From assembly GCF_003097515.1 (NCBI RefSeq), contig NZ_CP029188.1, forward strand, positions 6,926,531-6,990,530: 64,000 bases of DNA, given 5' to 3'. Below, piece after piece: positions 24,368-32,986 of this stretch. The notes under the pieces are model-generated. The model saw nothing but the letters and a program-made list of their open reading frames with translations. It searched no databases and was not told the origin of the DNA. The stretch's first letter is position 1. Each line of letters opens with the position of its first letter. A program made the translations under genes and the position numbers. The stretch comes from Streptomyces tirandamycinicus (lineage in GTDB: Bacteria > Actinomycetota > Actinomycetes > Streptomycetales > Streptomycetaceae).

Positions 24368-25483
24368 ATGACCACCTACGAGGCGATGGCCACCGTCGAT
24401 GTGGACCGCAGCGACCCCGAGTACCGGGCATGGCTCAAAGAAGCCGTACGGAAGGTCCAGGCCGATGCCAACCGCTCGGCCGACACCCATCTGCTGCGTT
24501 TCCCGCTGCCCGAGACATGGGGCATCGACCTCTACCTCAAGGACGAGTCCACCCACCCGACCGGCAGCCTCAAGCACCGGCTGGCGCGATCGCTGTTCCT
24601 GTACGGGCTGTGCAACGGCTGGATCCGGCCGGGCAAGCCGGTCATCGAGGCCTCCAGCGGCTCGACCGCCGTCTCCGAGGCGTACTTCGCCAAGCTCATC
24701 GGGGTGCCCTTCGTCGCCGTGATGCCCCGCACCACCAGTGCGGAGAAGTGCCGCCTGATCGAATTCCACGGTGGCCGGTGCCACTTCGTGGAGGACCCGC
24801 GGAAGATGTACGAGGAGTCGGCGACGCTCGCCGCCAGGACCGGCGGGCACTACATGGACCAGTTCACCTACGCCGAGCGGGCCACCGACTGGCGCGGCAA
24901 CAACAACATCGCGGAATCGATCTACCAGCAGCTGGAGTTGGAGCGCTACCCCGAGCCCGCCTGGATCGTGGCCACCGCCGGTACGGGCGGCACCTCGGCG
25001 ACCATCGCCCGCTACGTCCACTACATGCAGTACGACACCAGGGTCTGTGTCCCCGACCCGGAGAACTCCTGCTTCTTCGACGGCTGGACCCGGGGCGACG
25101 CTCAGGCCGCAAGCGACTGCGGCTCCCGCATCGAGGGCATCGGGCGCCCTCGCATGGAGCCGAGTTTCGTGACCGGAGCCATCGACCGGATGATGAAGGT
25201 GCCCGACGCGGCGACGGTCGCGGCCGTCCGGGCGCTGGAGAGGGCCATCGGCCGCAAGGCCGGAGGCTCCACCGGAACGGGGCTGTGGAGCGCGCTGAAG
25301 ATCGTCGCGGAGATGGTGGCCGCGGGGGAGCGGGGCAGCGTCGTGACCCTGATCTGCGACCCGGGCGACCGCTATCTGGACAAGTACTATTCCGATCAGT
25401 GGCTGGCGGAGCAGGGCCTCGACATCGCCCCGTACGCCGCCGCCATCGAGGAGTTCCTGCGCACCGGGGTCTGGCCCGGCTGA
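24368..25483 (+). CDS. PLP-dependent cysteine synthase-family protein (Cds1-like cysteine desulfhydrase)
   Basis: A 371-aa fold-type II PLP enzyme. The Schiff-base Lys is at about residue 69 in HPTGSLKHRLA; ASSGSTAVSEA is the substrate loop and GTGGTSATIARY binds the phosphate. Length and the C-terminal extension match the actinobacterial Cds1 lineage (mycobacterial cysteine desulfhydrase) better than biosynthetic CysK. It probably releases sulfide, pyruvate and ammonia from cysteine. ATG 24368 is preceded by GAGGAG about 11 nt upstream. The stop codon lies in a duplicated 13-bp segment. Confidence 0.85.
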   Translation: MTTYEAMATVDVDRSDPEYRAWLKEAVRKVQADANRSADTHLLRFPLPETWGIDLYLKDESTHPTGSLKHRLARSLFLYGLCNGWIRPGKPVIEASSGSTAVSEAYFAKLIGVPFVAVMPRTTSAEKCRLIEFHGGRCHFVEDPRKMYEESATLAARTGGHYMDQFTYAERATDWRGNNNIAESIYQQLELERYPEPAWIVATAGTGGTSATIARYVHYMQYDTRVCVPDPENSCFFDGWTRGDAQAASDCGSRIEGIGRPRMEPSFVTGAIDRMMKVPDAATVAAVRALERAIGRKAGGSTGTGLWSALKIVAEMVAAGERGSVVTLICDPGDRYLDKYYSDQWLAEQGLDIAPYAAAIEEFLRTGVWPG

Positions 25484-25503
25484 TCCGGCACGGCTGATCC
25501 GGC
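25477..25503 (+). repeat. Stop-spanning 13-bp direct repeat
   Basis: CGGCTGATCCGGC occurs at 25477-25489, containing the TGA stop of the PLP gene, and again at 25491-25503. Confidence 0.8.
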
Positions 25504-25696
25504 CCGGGCCCCTCGGCGTTCGCCACGAGGAACGCGCCGGACCCGCGGAGGGCGGCCCGCGCCCGGTCAGGGCCCGCTTCCGCGCCGCCTGTTCCCGCGC
25601 CGCCCGGTGGTTGCGCGTTCCCGGACTGCTCGGTCGTCGCCCGTTGCCGCGCCGCTCGCTCCCCTGCTCGGTCGCCGCGCGGACCCGGGCAGCCGG

Positions 25697-26176
25697 CTAC
25701 GCCGCCGGGGACCCGAGCCGACGGTCCAGCCGGCGTACCGCGTCGTGGAAGGCCCGGCCCATGGCCGGCTTGGCGAGCCCCATGAGGAGGCGCAGCGGAG
25801 CGGCGCCGTCGATCGCCATCGTCCACCGCACCCGGGTCCCGCCGCCCGCGGGCGACAGCCGCCACTCCTCCAGCATCGCCCGTATGCCCGGGGCGTTGGT
25901 CTCGTCGATGCGGTACGCGTAGCGTTCCCCCGGCTCGGTGCTCACGATCGTCTCCTGGAAGCGCGTGCCGCCACGCAGCCGGACCTCTCGTCCCCGGCCG
26001 TCCCGGGTCGGTCGGGCGGACGTGACGGCCGGGAACCAGCCGGGCCAGCCCTCGACGTCCTCCGCGAGGGCGCGGTACACGGCCGCGGGGTCGGCCCGCA
26101 CCTCCGCCGTGAACACGAGGCGGACCGGCGCGGACTCGGCGAAGCCCGGTTCCACGGGCCTGAGTCGGTGAGTCAT
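25697..26176 (-). CDS. SRPBCC-family protein (polyketide cyclase/START-like)
   Basis: A 159-aa helix-grip ligand-binding protein. The family pattern is visible in ADPAAVYRALAEDVEGWPGWFPAVTSA, then ETIVSTEPGERYAYRIDE, WRLSPAGGGTRVRWTM and the C-terminal amphipathic helix. ATG 26176 has GGAGGT about 9 nt upstream. It lies downstream of a second SRPBCC gene in the same orientation, separated by a 300-bp repeat-bearing spacer. A lipid, aromatic or hydrophobic ligand is likely; no catalytic residues can be named. Confidence 0.85.
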   Translation of the reverse strand: MTHRLRPVEPGFAESAPVRLVFTAEVRADPAAVYRALAEDVEGWPGWFPAVTSARPTRDGRGREVRLRGGTRFQETIVSTEPGERYAYRIDETNAPGIRAMLEEWRLSPAGGGTRVRWTMAIDGAAPLRLLMGLAKPAMGRAFHDAVRRLDRRLGSPAA

Positions 26177-26476
26177 GGATCGTACCTCCGGGCAGAGAGC
26201 GTGGAAGCGGAGACGGACGCGGGCAGCGGTGGCAGGAACGGGCCGACGAGGCGCGCGGAGCCGTGCACGCAGAAGCCCGCAGACGCAGAAGCCTGCAGAG
26301 CCCGCACAAGCCCGCAGAGCCTGCAGAGCCCGCAGAGCACGGCGAAGCGCCTGGCTCGCCTGGCTCGCCAGGCGCACGGAGAAGGACCGGGGGAGCAGGG
26401 TGCAACGGGAGGACGAGGGCGCGGACCGGCGCTCGGCCGGGAGCCCGCACCGGGCAGCGGGCCGTCCTTCGGACGG
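26177..26476. repeat. Spacer with degenerate 9-bp repeats and a small hairpin
   Basis: Between the two SRPBCC genes, 26267-26338 is built of GC(C/T)(C/T)GCAGA-like units. At 26347-26375 GCGCCTGG pairs with CCAGGCGC around repeated CTGGCTCGC and may end the upstream minus-strand transcript. Confidence 0.65.
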
Positions 26477-26932
26477 TCACCGCGCCGGCGACTGCGGCCC
26501 GCCGCCCAGCAGACCGTCCACCGCGCGACCGAAGACCCGCCGGCCGGCCCGCGCCAGTACCGGCCCTGCCGCCTCCGGCAGTCCCCGCAGCCGCAGTTCC
26601 TCCGTCCAGGTCACCACCGCCCCGGAGGGGGACTCCCGCACCTCGATCTCCGCCCAGCCCAGGACGACCCGGCCCCGCTTCTCCAGCCGGCAGTGCCCGG
26701 GTCGCCCTGCCTCCGGCGGCTCCCAGCGCACGATCTCCATCGGATCGTCGAAACGGGCAGGGCCGACGCCGGTCCGGGCGACGAGCAGGGTGCCCACGGC
26801 GCTCGGACCCTCCGTCACCACGGTGATGCGGGTCAGGGGCACCTGCGCCGCGTGCGCAGGCCAGTCGGTCAGCCGACGCCATGCCTCCGCGACCGGCAGC
26901 GATGTCGTCCGCACGATCCGGAACACGGTCAT
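26477..26932 (-). CDS. SRPBCC-family protein
   Basis: A 151-aa START-like protein (TTSLPVAEAWRRLTDWPAHAAQVPLTRITVV at the N-terminus, WTEELRLRGLP in the middle, a C-terminal helix that includes VFGRAVDGLL). Its ATG (26932-26930) overlaps the stop of the DeoR-type regulator gene in an ATGA arrangement, so it is cotranscribed and coupled with it. Its role in relation to that sugar-type regulator is unclear. Confidence 0.85.
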   Translation of the reverse strand: MTVFRIVRTTSLPVAEAWRRLTDWPAHAAQVPLTRITVVTEGPSAVGTLLVARTGVGPARFDDPMEIVRWEPPEAGRPGHCRLEKRGRVVLGWAEIEVRESPSGAVVTWTEELRLRGLPEAAGPVLARAGRRVFGRAVDGLLGGGPQSPAR

Positions 26933-27774
26933 TCCGGGGCCTCCCGGGGTTCCGCCGGCTCACCGGCGACCACGAGGTTCGGCAGGTACTCGGCGATCGC
27001 CTCGCGCGCCCCGTCCGGCAGCCCCGCGTCCGTCACCAGTGTGTCCACCTCGTCCAGCCGGGCGAACGAACTCAGCCCGACCGTACCCCACTTGGTGTGG
27101 TCCGCCACGACCACCACCCGGCGGGCCGAGCGGACCAGCCGCCGATTGGTCTCGGCCTCCGCCAGATTGGGTGCCGACAGCCCCGCCTCCACGGAGATGC
27201 CGTGCACTCCCAGGAACAGCAGGTCGAAGTGGAGGGAGCGGATCGCCTGGTCGGCGACCGGGCCCACGAGCGAGTCCGACGGAGTGCGGACGCCTCCCGT
27301 GAGCACCACGGTCGGGGCGCCCGGACGCCGCTCCGCCGGCCCACCCGGCCGCTGTGCCGTGTGGAACACGTCGGCGACCCGCACCGAGTTGGTCACCACC
27401 GTCAGATCGGCGACGTCGACGAGACGGTGGGCGAGCGCGTACGTCGTGGTGCCACCCGACAGGGCGATGGCGCTGCCCGGGACGACCATCGCCGCCGCCG
27501 CACGGGCGATGTCCTCCTTGGCACCGGGCTCCAGCGACGACTTGGCCTCGAATCCGGGCTCGTAGGTGCTCGCCTCGGCGACCGGCACGGCACCGCCGTG
27601 CACCTTCTCCAGGACGCCCTGCCGGGCGAGGGCGTCCAGGTCGCGGCGGACGGTCATGTCGGAGACGTTCAGCCGGCGGGTGAGTTCGTTGACCCGCACA
27701 CCGCCTCGCCGCCGCACCTCGTCGACGATCAGGGCGCGCCGCTGCTCCGCGAGGAGGTTCTGATTGTCGCTCAC
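26929..27774 (-). CDS. DeoR/GlpR-family transcriptional regulator
   Basis: A 281-aa repressor. The DeoR HTH is RRALIVDEVRRRGGVRVNEL then VSDMTVRRDLDALARQGVLEKVHGGAV. The C-terminal sugar-phosphate-isomerase-like sensor contains LSGGTTTYALA and TVVTNS motifs and DLLFLGVHGI. I prefer GTG 27774, which starts SDNQNLLAEQRR as in relatives; GTG 27828 would add 18 residues. It is the first gene of a small minus-strand unit with the SRPBCC protein. Its target is not obvious, as no sugar catabolic genes adjoin. Confidence 0.88.
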   Translation of the reverse strand: MSDNQNLLAEQRRALIVDEVRRRGGVRVNELTRRLNVSDMTVRRDLDALARQGVLEKVHGGAVPVAEASTYEPGFEAKSSLEPGAKEDIARAAAAMVVPGSAIALSGGTTTYALAHRLVDVADLTVVTNSVRVADVFHTAQRPGGPAERRPGAPTVVLTGGVRTPSDSLVGPVADQAIRSLHFDLLFLGVHGISVEAGLSAPNLAEAETNRRLVRSARRVVVVADHTKWGTVGLSSFARLDEVDTLVTDAGLPDGAREAIAEYLPNLVVAGEPAEPREAPE

Positions 27775-27975
27775 CGCTGGGGCCGGTCCTTCCGTCGTGC
27801 CGTCGAGCTGCCACCGCTGTTCGTTCACCGAGGTTTCTCATCCTGCCACGGTGGGGGCGCCCCGGAGGAGGGGAGATTACGTGCAGGGGCGCGCGGCCGC
27901 GCGCCGTGAACCGGGATTCCGGGCGCCGGAGAGCCCCCGCCGCCTCGATCCCGCCTGCAGAGAGCGAGCCGCAGA

Positions 27976-30378
27976 GTGTCCCCTGCCACGTCCGGCCCCC
28001 TGCCGCAGCCCGGCGGCCCGGCCCTCGAGCTGCTGGTCCACGGCGTCGGCGGAGCCACCCCCCAGGGCATGCTCGGCGATCCGCGTACGGTGCGGGTCAC
28101 CGGTGATGCCACCGCCGCCGTGTACCGGCGAACCGAGGACGCCGACGCCGAGCTCCGCCCCGACCGCGCGCGCGGCCGCAAGGGGCCGGTCCCCGAGGCG
28201 TACTGCTGGTCCAACCTCACCTCGGGCGACGGGGCCAGGGCGCTGTGGCTGCTCCTGCTCCCGTTCATGGTCGTCAACCTGGCCCACTGGATGCGGCCCG
28301 CCACCACGGGCAGGACGCGGACCTCACGGCTGTACGGCGCGCTCGTCAGGCTGATCGCCCTCAGCCTGACGGTGCTGTTCACCGCCGCGGCCTGCGAGGT
28401 CGCCCTCGACCTGACGGCCTGGCAGTGCGCGGGGTCCGCCCGCTGCTCCCGGGAGAGTTCCTGGATCGGCTTCCTCTCCGCCGCGAACGACGGCTGGTGG
28501 TCGCAGCCCGGCCGCCGGCTCTCCCTCGCCGCACTGGTGCCGGCGGCGCTGGTGGGCCTGCTCTGGTACCTGTCCAACCGCACGTGGAGCGCGTACGAGG
28601 CGCAGCGTCCGCCGGACCCCACCGTCACGCACGCGCGGACGGCAGCCGACGGCCCCGGGGGGAGCGGTGAGCGGGACGCCGATTCCCCGGTGACCGTCCG
28701 GCCCGCGCTCGGGCGGCCCGGCTTCTGGTACGGCCGCCGGCTGGTCGCCCGGCTGCGCGCGGCGCACACCGCCGCGGGGTTGCTGGTCATCGCCGCCGCC
28801 GTGACCGGCGCTGCCGCGCGGCACGACCGGAGCGCCGGTGTCCGTGCGCTGGAGGCGGCCGGGTGGCTCCTCGAAGGGGTGCTGGTCCTGGCCGGCGCCC
28901 TCGTCGTCGCCGTCGTCCTCCGCCGAGGACGCAGTGAGGACGTCCTCGACAACCGGATCGACCGAGCCGTCGTCAGCCGGCTGCCCGGTGTCTCGCTCGT
29001 CCTGCTCTCCGTCGCGACGGTGTACGCGTCCTGGTCCCGCCCGGGCTGGGTCTCCCGGGGCACGCTCCCCGGTGAGGAGGCCTTCCGCGTCATCGCCGTC
29101 GCCCAGGGGGGCCTCGTCGTCGTGCTCGCCGTCGCCGCGGGCGTGCTGCACCTCCGCGTACGGCACGGCCGTACCGCTCTGCGCGGTCTGGGTGGGCCCG
29201 CGGTCGCCCTGCTCGCCTGCGCGCTCGGGGGCGTGATGACGGGCGGTGTCGCCCAGCGGGTCGCCGACTGGCTCGACGGATCGGGCACCCCGGGGGAAGG
29301 GGGAGGCGCGATCCCCGGTCCGCCGGTGCTGCTCAGCTGGCAGGCGTCGGTCATCCCCGTCCTGCTGCTGCTCCTCCTGGTGCCGCTGTGCGTCCTCGGG
29401 GTACGCACCTGGCGGACCGCGCGCGCCCTCGGCGACCGGGTCGAGCGGGACTACCCGGACGAGCGGCCCGATCGGGTGCGTACCCGCCGGATCGCGAGCA
29501 TCCGCGCCCGCGCGGGTCTCACCGACGCCGCACCGGCCGTCATCGGCATCCTGTGCCTGGCGACGCTGCTGCTCGGCGCGGGCGCGGTCGCCGGGGCGTG
29601 GATCAGCGCGGAGGTGCCCGGCGAGGCGTTCGACAGGGCCCATCCGCTTGTCGAGGCCGCCGCCGACACCGCGCAGGCCCTCGGCTCCTGGCTGGTCGGA
29701 CTGGGCTTCATCCTCTTCGTCACCTGGGGCCGGCGCGCCTACCAGGACGCTTCGGCCCGCCGCACCATCGGGATCCTCTGGGACGTCGGCACCTTCTGGC
29801 CCCGCGCCGCCCACCCCTTCGCACCGCCCTGCTACGCGGAAAGGGCCGTGCCCGATCTGACCTGGCGCATGGCGTCCTGGACCTCCACCACCGGCGGACG
29901 GCTCGTGATCTCCGGTCACTCGCAGGGCAGTGTGCTGGCCGCCGCCGCGGTCTGGCAGCTGCCCCCGGCCACCCGCCGGCGCGTCGCCCTGCTCACCTTC
30001 GGCTCACCGCTGGAGCGGCTCTACGGCCGCTGGTTCCCCGCCTACTTCGGTCCCGAGCAGTTGCGCGGGCTGCACCGGGAACTGCACTGCTGGCGCAATC
30101 TGTGGCGGCACACCGACCCGATAGGCGGCCCGGTCCGGCTCCCCGCCGAGGACGGCAGGCCCGCGGTCGACCGGGAAGCGCTCAGGGACCCCGTGGTGTA
30201 CGGGCGCACCGACACCCATCCGCTGCCGGAGCCCGTCCTCGGGCACTCCGACTACCCGGCCGACCCGGCGTTCGCCGAGGAACGCCGGGCCCTCCTGGAA
30301 CGGCTGCCGCCCGCGCTGCCCCGCCAGCGCGACGTCGACGCCCCGCCTCAGGGGAGTTCGGGCAGGTCCTCCGGGTAG
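27976..30378 (+). CDS. Large polytopic membrane protein with split alpha/beta-hydrolase signature
   Basis: An 800-aa protein. The N-terminus has a hydrolase-like strand and oxyanion motif (LELLVHGVGG, ~residue 18). It is followed by roughly ten hydrophobic segments between residues ~90 and 590. The C-terminal part holds a nucleophile elbow (LVISGHSQGSVLAAAAVW, ~residue 645) and LLTFGSPLERLYGRWFPAYF. A hydrolase core therefore seems interrupted by a membrane domain, with the Ser of GHSQG as probable nucleophile. GTG 27976; the 3' end overlaps the convergent beta-helix/AAA gene by 31 bp. Lipid hydrolysis is possible but unproven. Confidence 0.75.
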   Translation: MSPATSGPLPQPGGPALELLVHGVGGATPQGMLGDPRTVRVTGDATAAVYRRTEDADAELRPDRARGRKGPVPEAYCWSNLTSGDGARALWLLLLPFMVVNLAHWMRPATTGRTRTSRLYGALVRLIALSLTVLFTAAACEVALDLTAWQCAGSARCSRESSWIGFLSAANDGWWSQPGRRLSLAALVPAALVGLLWYLSNRTWSAYEAQRPPDPTVTHARTAADGPGGSGERDADSPVTVRPALGRPGFWYGRRLVARLRAAHTAAGLLVIAAAVTGAAARHDRSAGVRALEAAGWLLEGVLVLAGALVVAVVLRRGRSEDVLDNRIDRAVVSRLPGVSLVLLSVATVYASWSRPGWVSRGTLPGEEAFRVIAVAQGGLVVVLAVAAGVLHLRVRHGRTALRGLGGPAVALLACALGGVMTGGVAQRVADWLDGSGTPGEGGGAIPGPPVLLSWQASVIPVLLLLLLVPLCVLGVRTWRTARALGDRVERDYPDERPDRVRTRRIASIRARAGLTDAAPAVIGILCLATLLLGAGAVAGAWISAEVPGEAFDRAHPLVEAAADTAQALGSWLVGLGFILFVTWGRRAYQDASARRTIGILWDVGTFWPRAAHPFAPPCYAERAVPDLTWRMASWTSTTGGRLVISGHSQGSVLAAAAVWQLPPATRRRVALLTFGSPLERLYGRWFPAYFGPEQLRGLHRELHCWRNLWRHTDPIGGPVRLPAEDGRPAVDREALRDPVVYGRTDTHPLPEPVLGHSDYPADPAFAEERRALLERLPPALPRQRDVDAPPQGSSGRSSG

Positions 30379-32768
30379 AGCAGCGACAGGTCGTCCGTGC
30401 TCGGCTCGGTGAGCTCGGCGACCCGGCCCGCGTGCCGCTCGACCATCGACTCGAAGGTCTGGCGCGCGGTCCGGCCGTTGCCGAACGCCGGGCCCTTCGG
30501 CAGTGCCGTGAAGTACTTCGCCAGCGCCTCGGCGGTGCCCTCGGCCAGCCGGTACTCGTGCTCCTCGGCCTGCTGCTCCACGATCCGCAGCAGCTCGTCC
30601 GGCAGGTAGTCGCTGAAGGTGATGGTCCGTGAGAAGCGTGAGGCGACACCGGGGTTGACCGTGAGGAACCGCTCCATCTCCGCGGTGTACCCGGCGACGA
30701 TCACGACCACGGCGTCCCGGTGGTCCTCCATGAGCTTCACCAGCGTGTCGATGGCCTCCCGGCCGAAGTCCCGGCCGGAGTCCTCCGGGGAGAGGGCGTA
30801 CGCCTCGTCGATGAACAGCACGCCGCCGCGGGCCCGTTCGAAGGCTTCCTGGGTGCGGATCGCGGTGGATCCGATGTGCTCGCCGACCAGGTCGACCCGG
30901 GACACCTCGACGAGATGGCCGCGCTCCAGCACCCCGAGGGACGCCAGGATCTCGCCGTACAGCCGTGCCACCGTCGTCTTGCCGGTGCCGGGGGAGCCGG
31001 TGAAGACCAGATGGCGGCGGACCGACGCGGCCTTGAGACCCGCCTCCTGCCGGCGCCGGCCCACCTCGATCATGTTGGTGAGCGTCCGGACCTCGCGCTT
31101 GACGCTCTCCAGGCCCACCAGGGCGTCCAGTTCACCGAGGACCGCTTCGGACGTCCTGACGGCCGGCGCGGCCGCCGGGGCCGCCGGGGCGGCGGCGAGA
31201 TCGGGCTCGGCGGTCCGCTGCCCGGGGATCACGGACAGCAGCCCGGGCGACTGGGTGGCGGTGGCCACCACCGGAGCCGCCGCGGGCGGTGCCGAGCGCA
31301 CACCGCTCTCGTCGCTGGTGCAGTCCTCGACGGCGGTGCCGTCCTCGGGGTACTCGTAACCGCCGCGCGCGCACCGCTCCGTGCGGCAGCGCGTCAGGGT
31401 CGTACGGCAGCCGTCCATGACGTGGAAGCCGTATCCGCCGCTGCCGGAGACCCGGCAGTCGTGGAAGGTGCCCCGGCCCTCGGCGGAGACGTAGAACCCG
31501 GCCTCGGCCGGGGAGGTCACCGTGCACCGCTCGATCGACGGGTCCGCGCCCTTGGTGACGATGACGCCCGTCTGGGCGCCGTCGATGGTGCAGTTGCCGA
31601 GCGTGCCGCCGCTCCCGTGGTCGCGGAACCAGGCACCCGTCGAGGCGTCCCGGATGCGGCAGTCGTCGAGCTGGGCCGTGGCCCCGTCGCTGACGGACAC
31701 GGCCGTGTTCCGCACCTGGGTCAGATCGCTGTCGACCACGTCGGCACGCGAGCCGCGATCCAGCACGAACAGGGCGTCCGGGACGTCGTGCACCCGGCAG
31801 GAGTCGAGCACGGCGGTCGCGCCGTCGCTGACCCAGACGGCCGGGTAGTCGCCCGTGCTGTCGTGGATCTCGCACTGGTTGGCGTCCACCCGGGTCCCCG
31901 GGTCCCACACCGAGAGACCGTTGCGGCCGAACCGCCGCACCGTGGAGCGGGTGAGCGTGAGCACCGAGCGGGACCGGAGGTCCACCGCGTTCTCCGGCAC
32001 GTCGTGGATGTCGCAGTCGGCGAGGGTGAGCACCGCGTCCGTGTCGAGCGTGATGCCGTCGGAGGAGGTGCGGTGCACCCGAGAGTCCGTCAGATGGGCC
32101 GTCGCACGGGACGTGACCTGCACGCCGGCGCCCTTGATCTCGTACACCTCGCAGCCGAGCGCCTCCAGGGAGCTGTTCTCGCCGGTGACGCTCAGCCCGG
32201 AGCCGGAGGCGTGGTGCACCTGGCAGCGCTCCAGCCGCGGGTGCGCGCCGCCGCGCACCGACACCCCGGCCTGCCCGGCGGCGACGACCTCGCACTCCTC
32301 GAACACCCCGCCCGCGCCGTCCAGTACGCCGATCCCGACGCCGGCCGGATTGTCCACCGTGCAGCGCCGCACCGTGGGGCGGGCCGCCCCGCGGACCTCG
32401 ATGCCCGCCGCCGAGCGCGTCACGATCCGCAGATCGGTCAACTCGGGGGCGCCGTCCTCGACGAGCAGCGCCGGCGCGGTGGCGTCCTGCCCCTCGACGT
32501 GCAGGTCCTGTACGGTCGCCGATGCGCGAACCGTCAGCGGCACCCCGTCCGAGGGGGCGATGCGCACCGATCCGGCCGAGCCGTCCGTCCCGCGCAGGGT
32601 CACGGCACGCCGCAGTACGAGGTTCTCCCGGTACGTGCCGGGTGAGACGGTGAGGACGTCGCCGTCGGCCGCCGCCTCCAGGGCCGCGGCGAGGGAGGCG
32701 TACTCACCCGTGCGGCGCCGCCACCGCGATGTGCCGGAGTGCGTCACCTGGACCGTGCCCTGTGCCAT
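30348..32768 (-). CDS. Right-handed beta-helix repeat protein fused to CbxX/EccA-type AAA ATPase
   Basis: An 806-aa fusion without signal peptide. Residues ~25-480 are a pectate-lyase-like right-handed beta-helix of about 15-17 coils (repeated ...V.DGA.P.L..C.V...). A Pro/Ala-rich linker leads to a C-terminal AAA domain (~545-806) with Walker A TGSPGTGKTTVARLYG (~597), Walker B GGVLFIDEAYAL, sensor VVIVAGYTAEM and an Arg-finger region GVASRFSRTITF. The AAA resembles CbbX, SpoVK and the type VII secretion ATPase EccA. It may remodel proteins bound by the beta-helix. ATG 32768; it converges on and overlaps the membrane hydrolase gene. Confidence 0.88.
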   Translation of the reverse strand: MAQGTVQVTHSGTSRWRRRTGEYASLAAALEAAADGDVLTVSPGTYRENLVLRRAVTLRGTDGSAGSVRIAPSDGVPLTVRASATVQDLHVEGQDATAPALLVEDGAPELTDLRIVTRSAAGIEVRGAARPTVRRCTVDNPAGVGIGVLDGAGGVFEECEVVAAGQAGVSVRGGAHPRLERCQVHHASGSGLSVTGENSSLEALGCEVYEIKGAGVQVTSRATAHLTDSRVHRTSSDGITLDTDAVLTLADCDIHDVPENAVDLRSRSVLTLTRSTVRRFGRNGLSVWDPGTRVDANQCEIHDSTGDYPAVWVSDGATAVLDSCRVHDVPDALFVLDRGSRADVVDSDLTQVRNTAVSVSDGATAQLDDCRIRDASTGAWFRDHGSGGTLGNCTIDGAQTGVIVTKGADPSIERCTVTSPAEAGFYVSAEGRGTFHDCRVSGSGGYGFHVMDGCRTTLTRCRTERCARGGYEYPEDGTAVEDCTSDESGVRSAPPAAAPVVATATQSPGLLSVIPGQRTAEPDLAAAPAAPAAAPAVRTSEAVLGELDALVGLESVKREVRTLTNMIEVGRRRQEAGLKAASVRRHLVFTGSPGTGKTTVARLYGEILASLGVLERGHLVEVSRVDLVGEHIGSTAIRTQEAFERARGGVLFIDEAYALSPEDSGRDFGREAIDTLVKLMEDHRDAVVVIVAGYTAEMERFLTVNPGVASRFSRTITFSDYLPDELLRIVEQQAEEHEYRLAEGTAEALAKYFTALPKGPAFGNGRTARQTFESMVERHAGRVAELTEPSTDDLSLLYPEDLPELP

Positions 32769-32986
32769 GGTGCTGATCTGCCCCCACCTCGTGCGTCGGT
32801 CGCGCCCGTGCCGCGCGTCGCACCACCGTAGCGTGCGGGGGAACCGGGGGTTGACCGGTCGGCCGCACGCGCCCGTGGTCCCGGCCGGGAGCGGCTTCCG
32901 GCGTCTCGCGGTCCTGGTTCCCGTGGTCCTGGTTCCCGTGGTCCTGGTTCCCCGTGGCCCTGGTCCCCCGCCCCGTGCCGCCGCGC

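Noticed and set aside
30720..32645. 641-codon plus-strand frame over the beta-helix protein
   Set aside because: Periodic shadow of the beta-helix repeats; Walker motifs lie on the minus strand.
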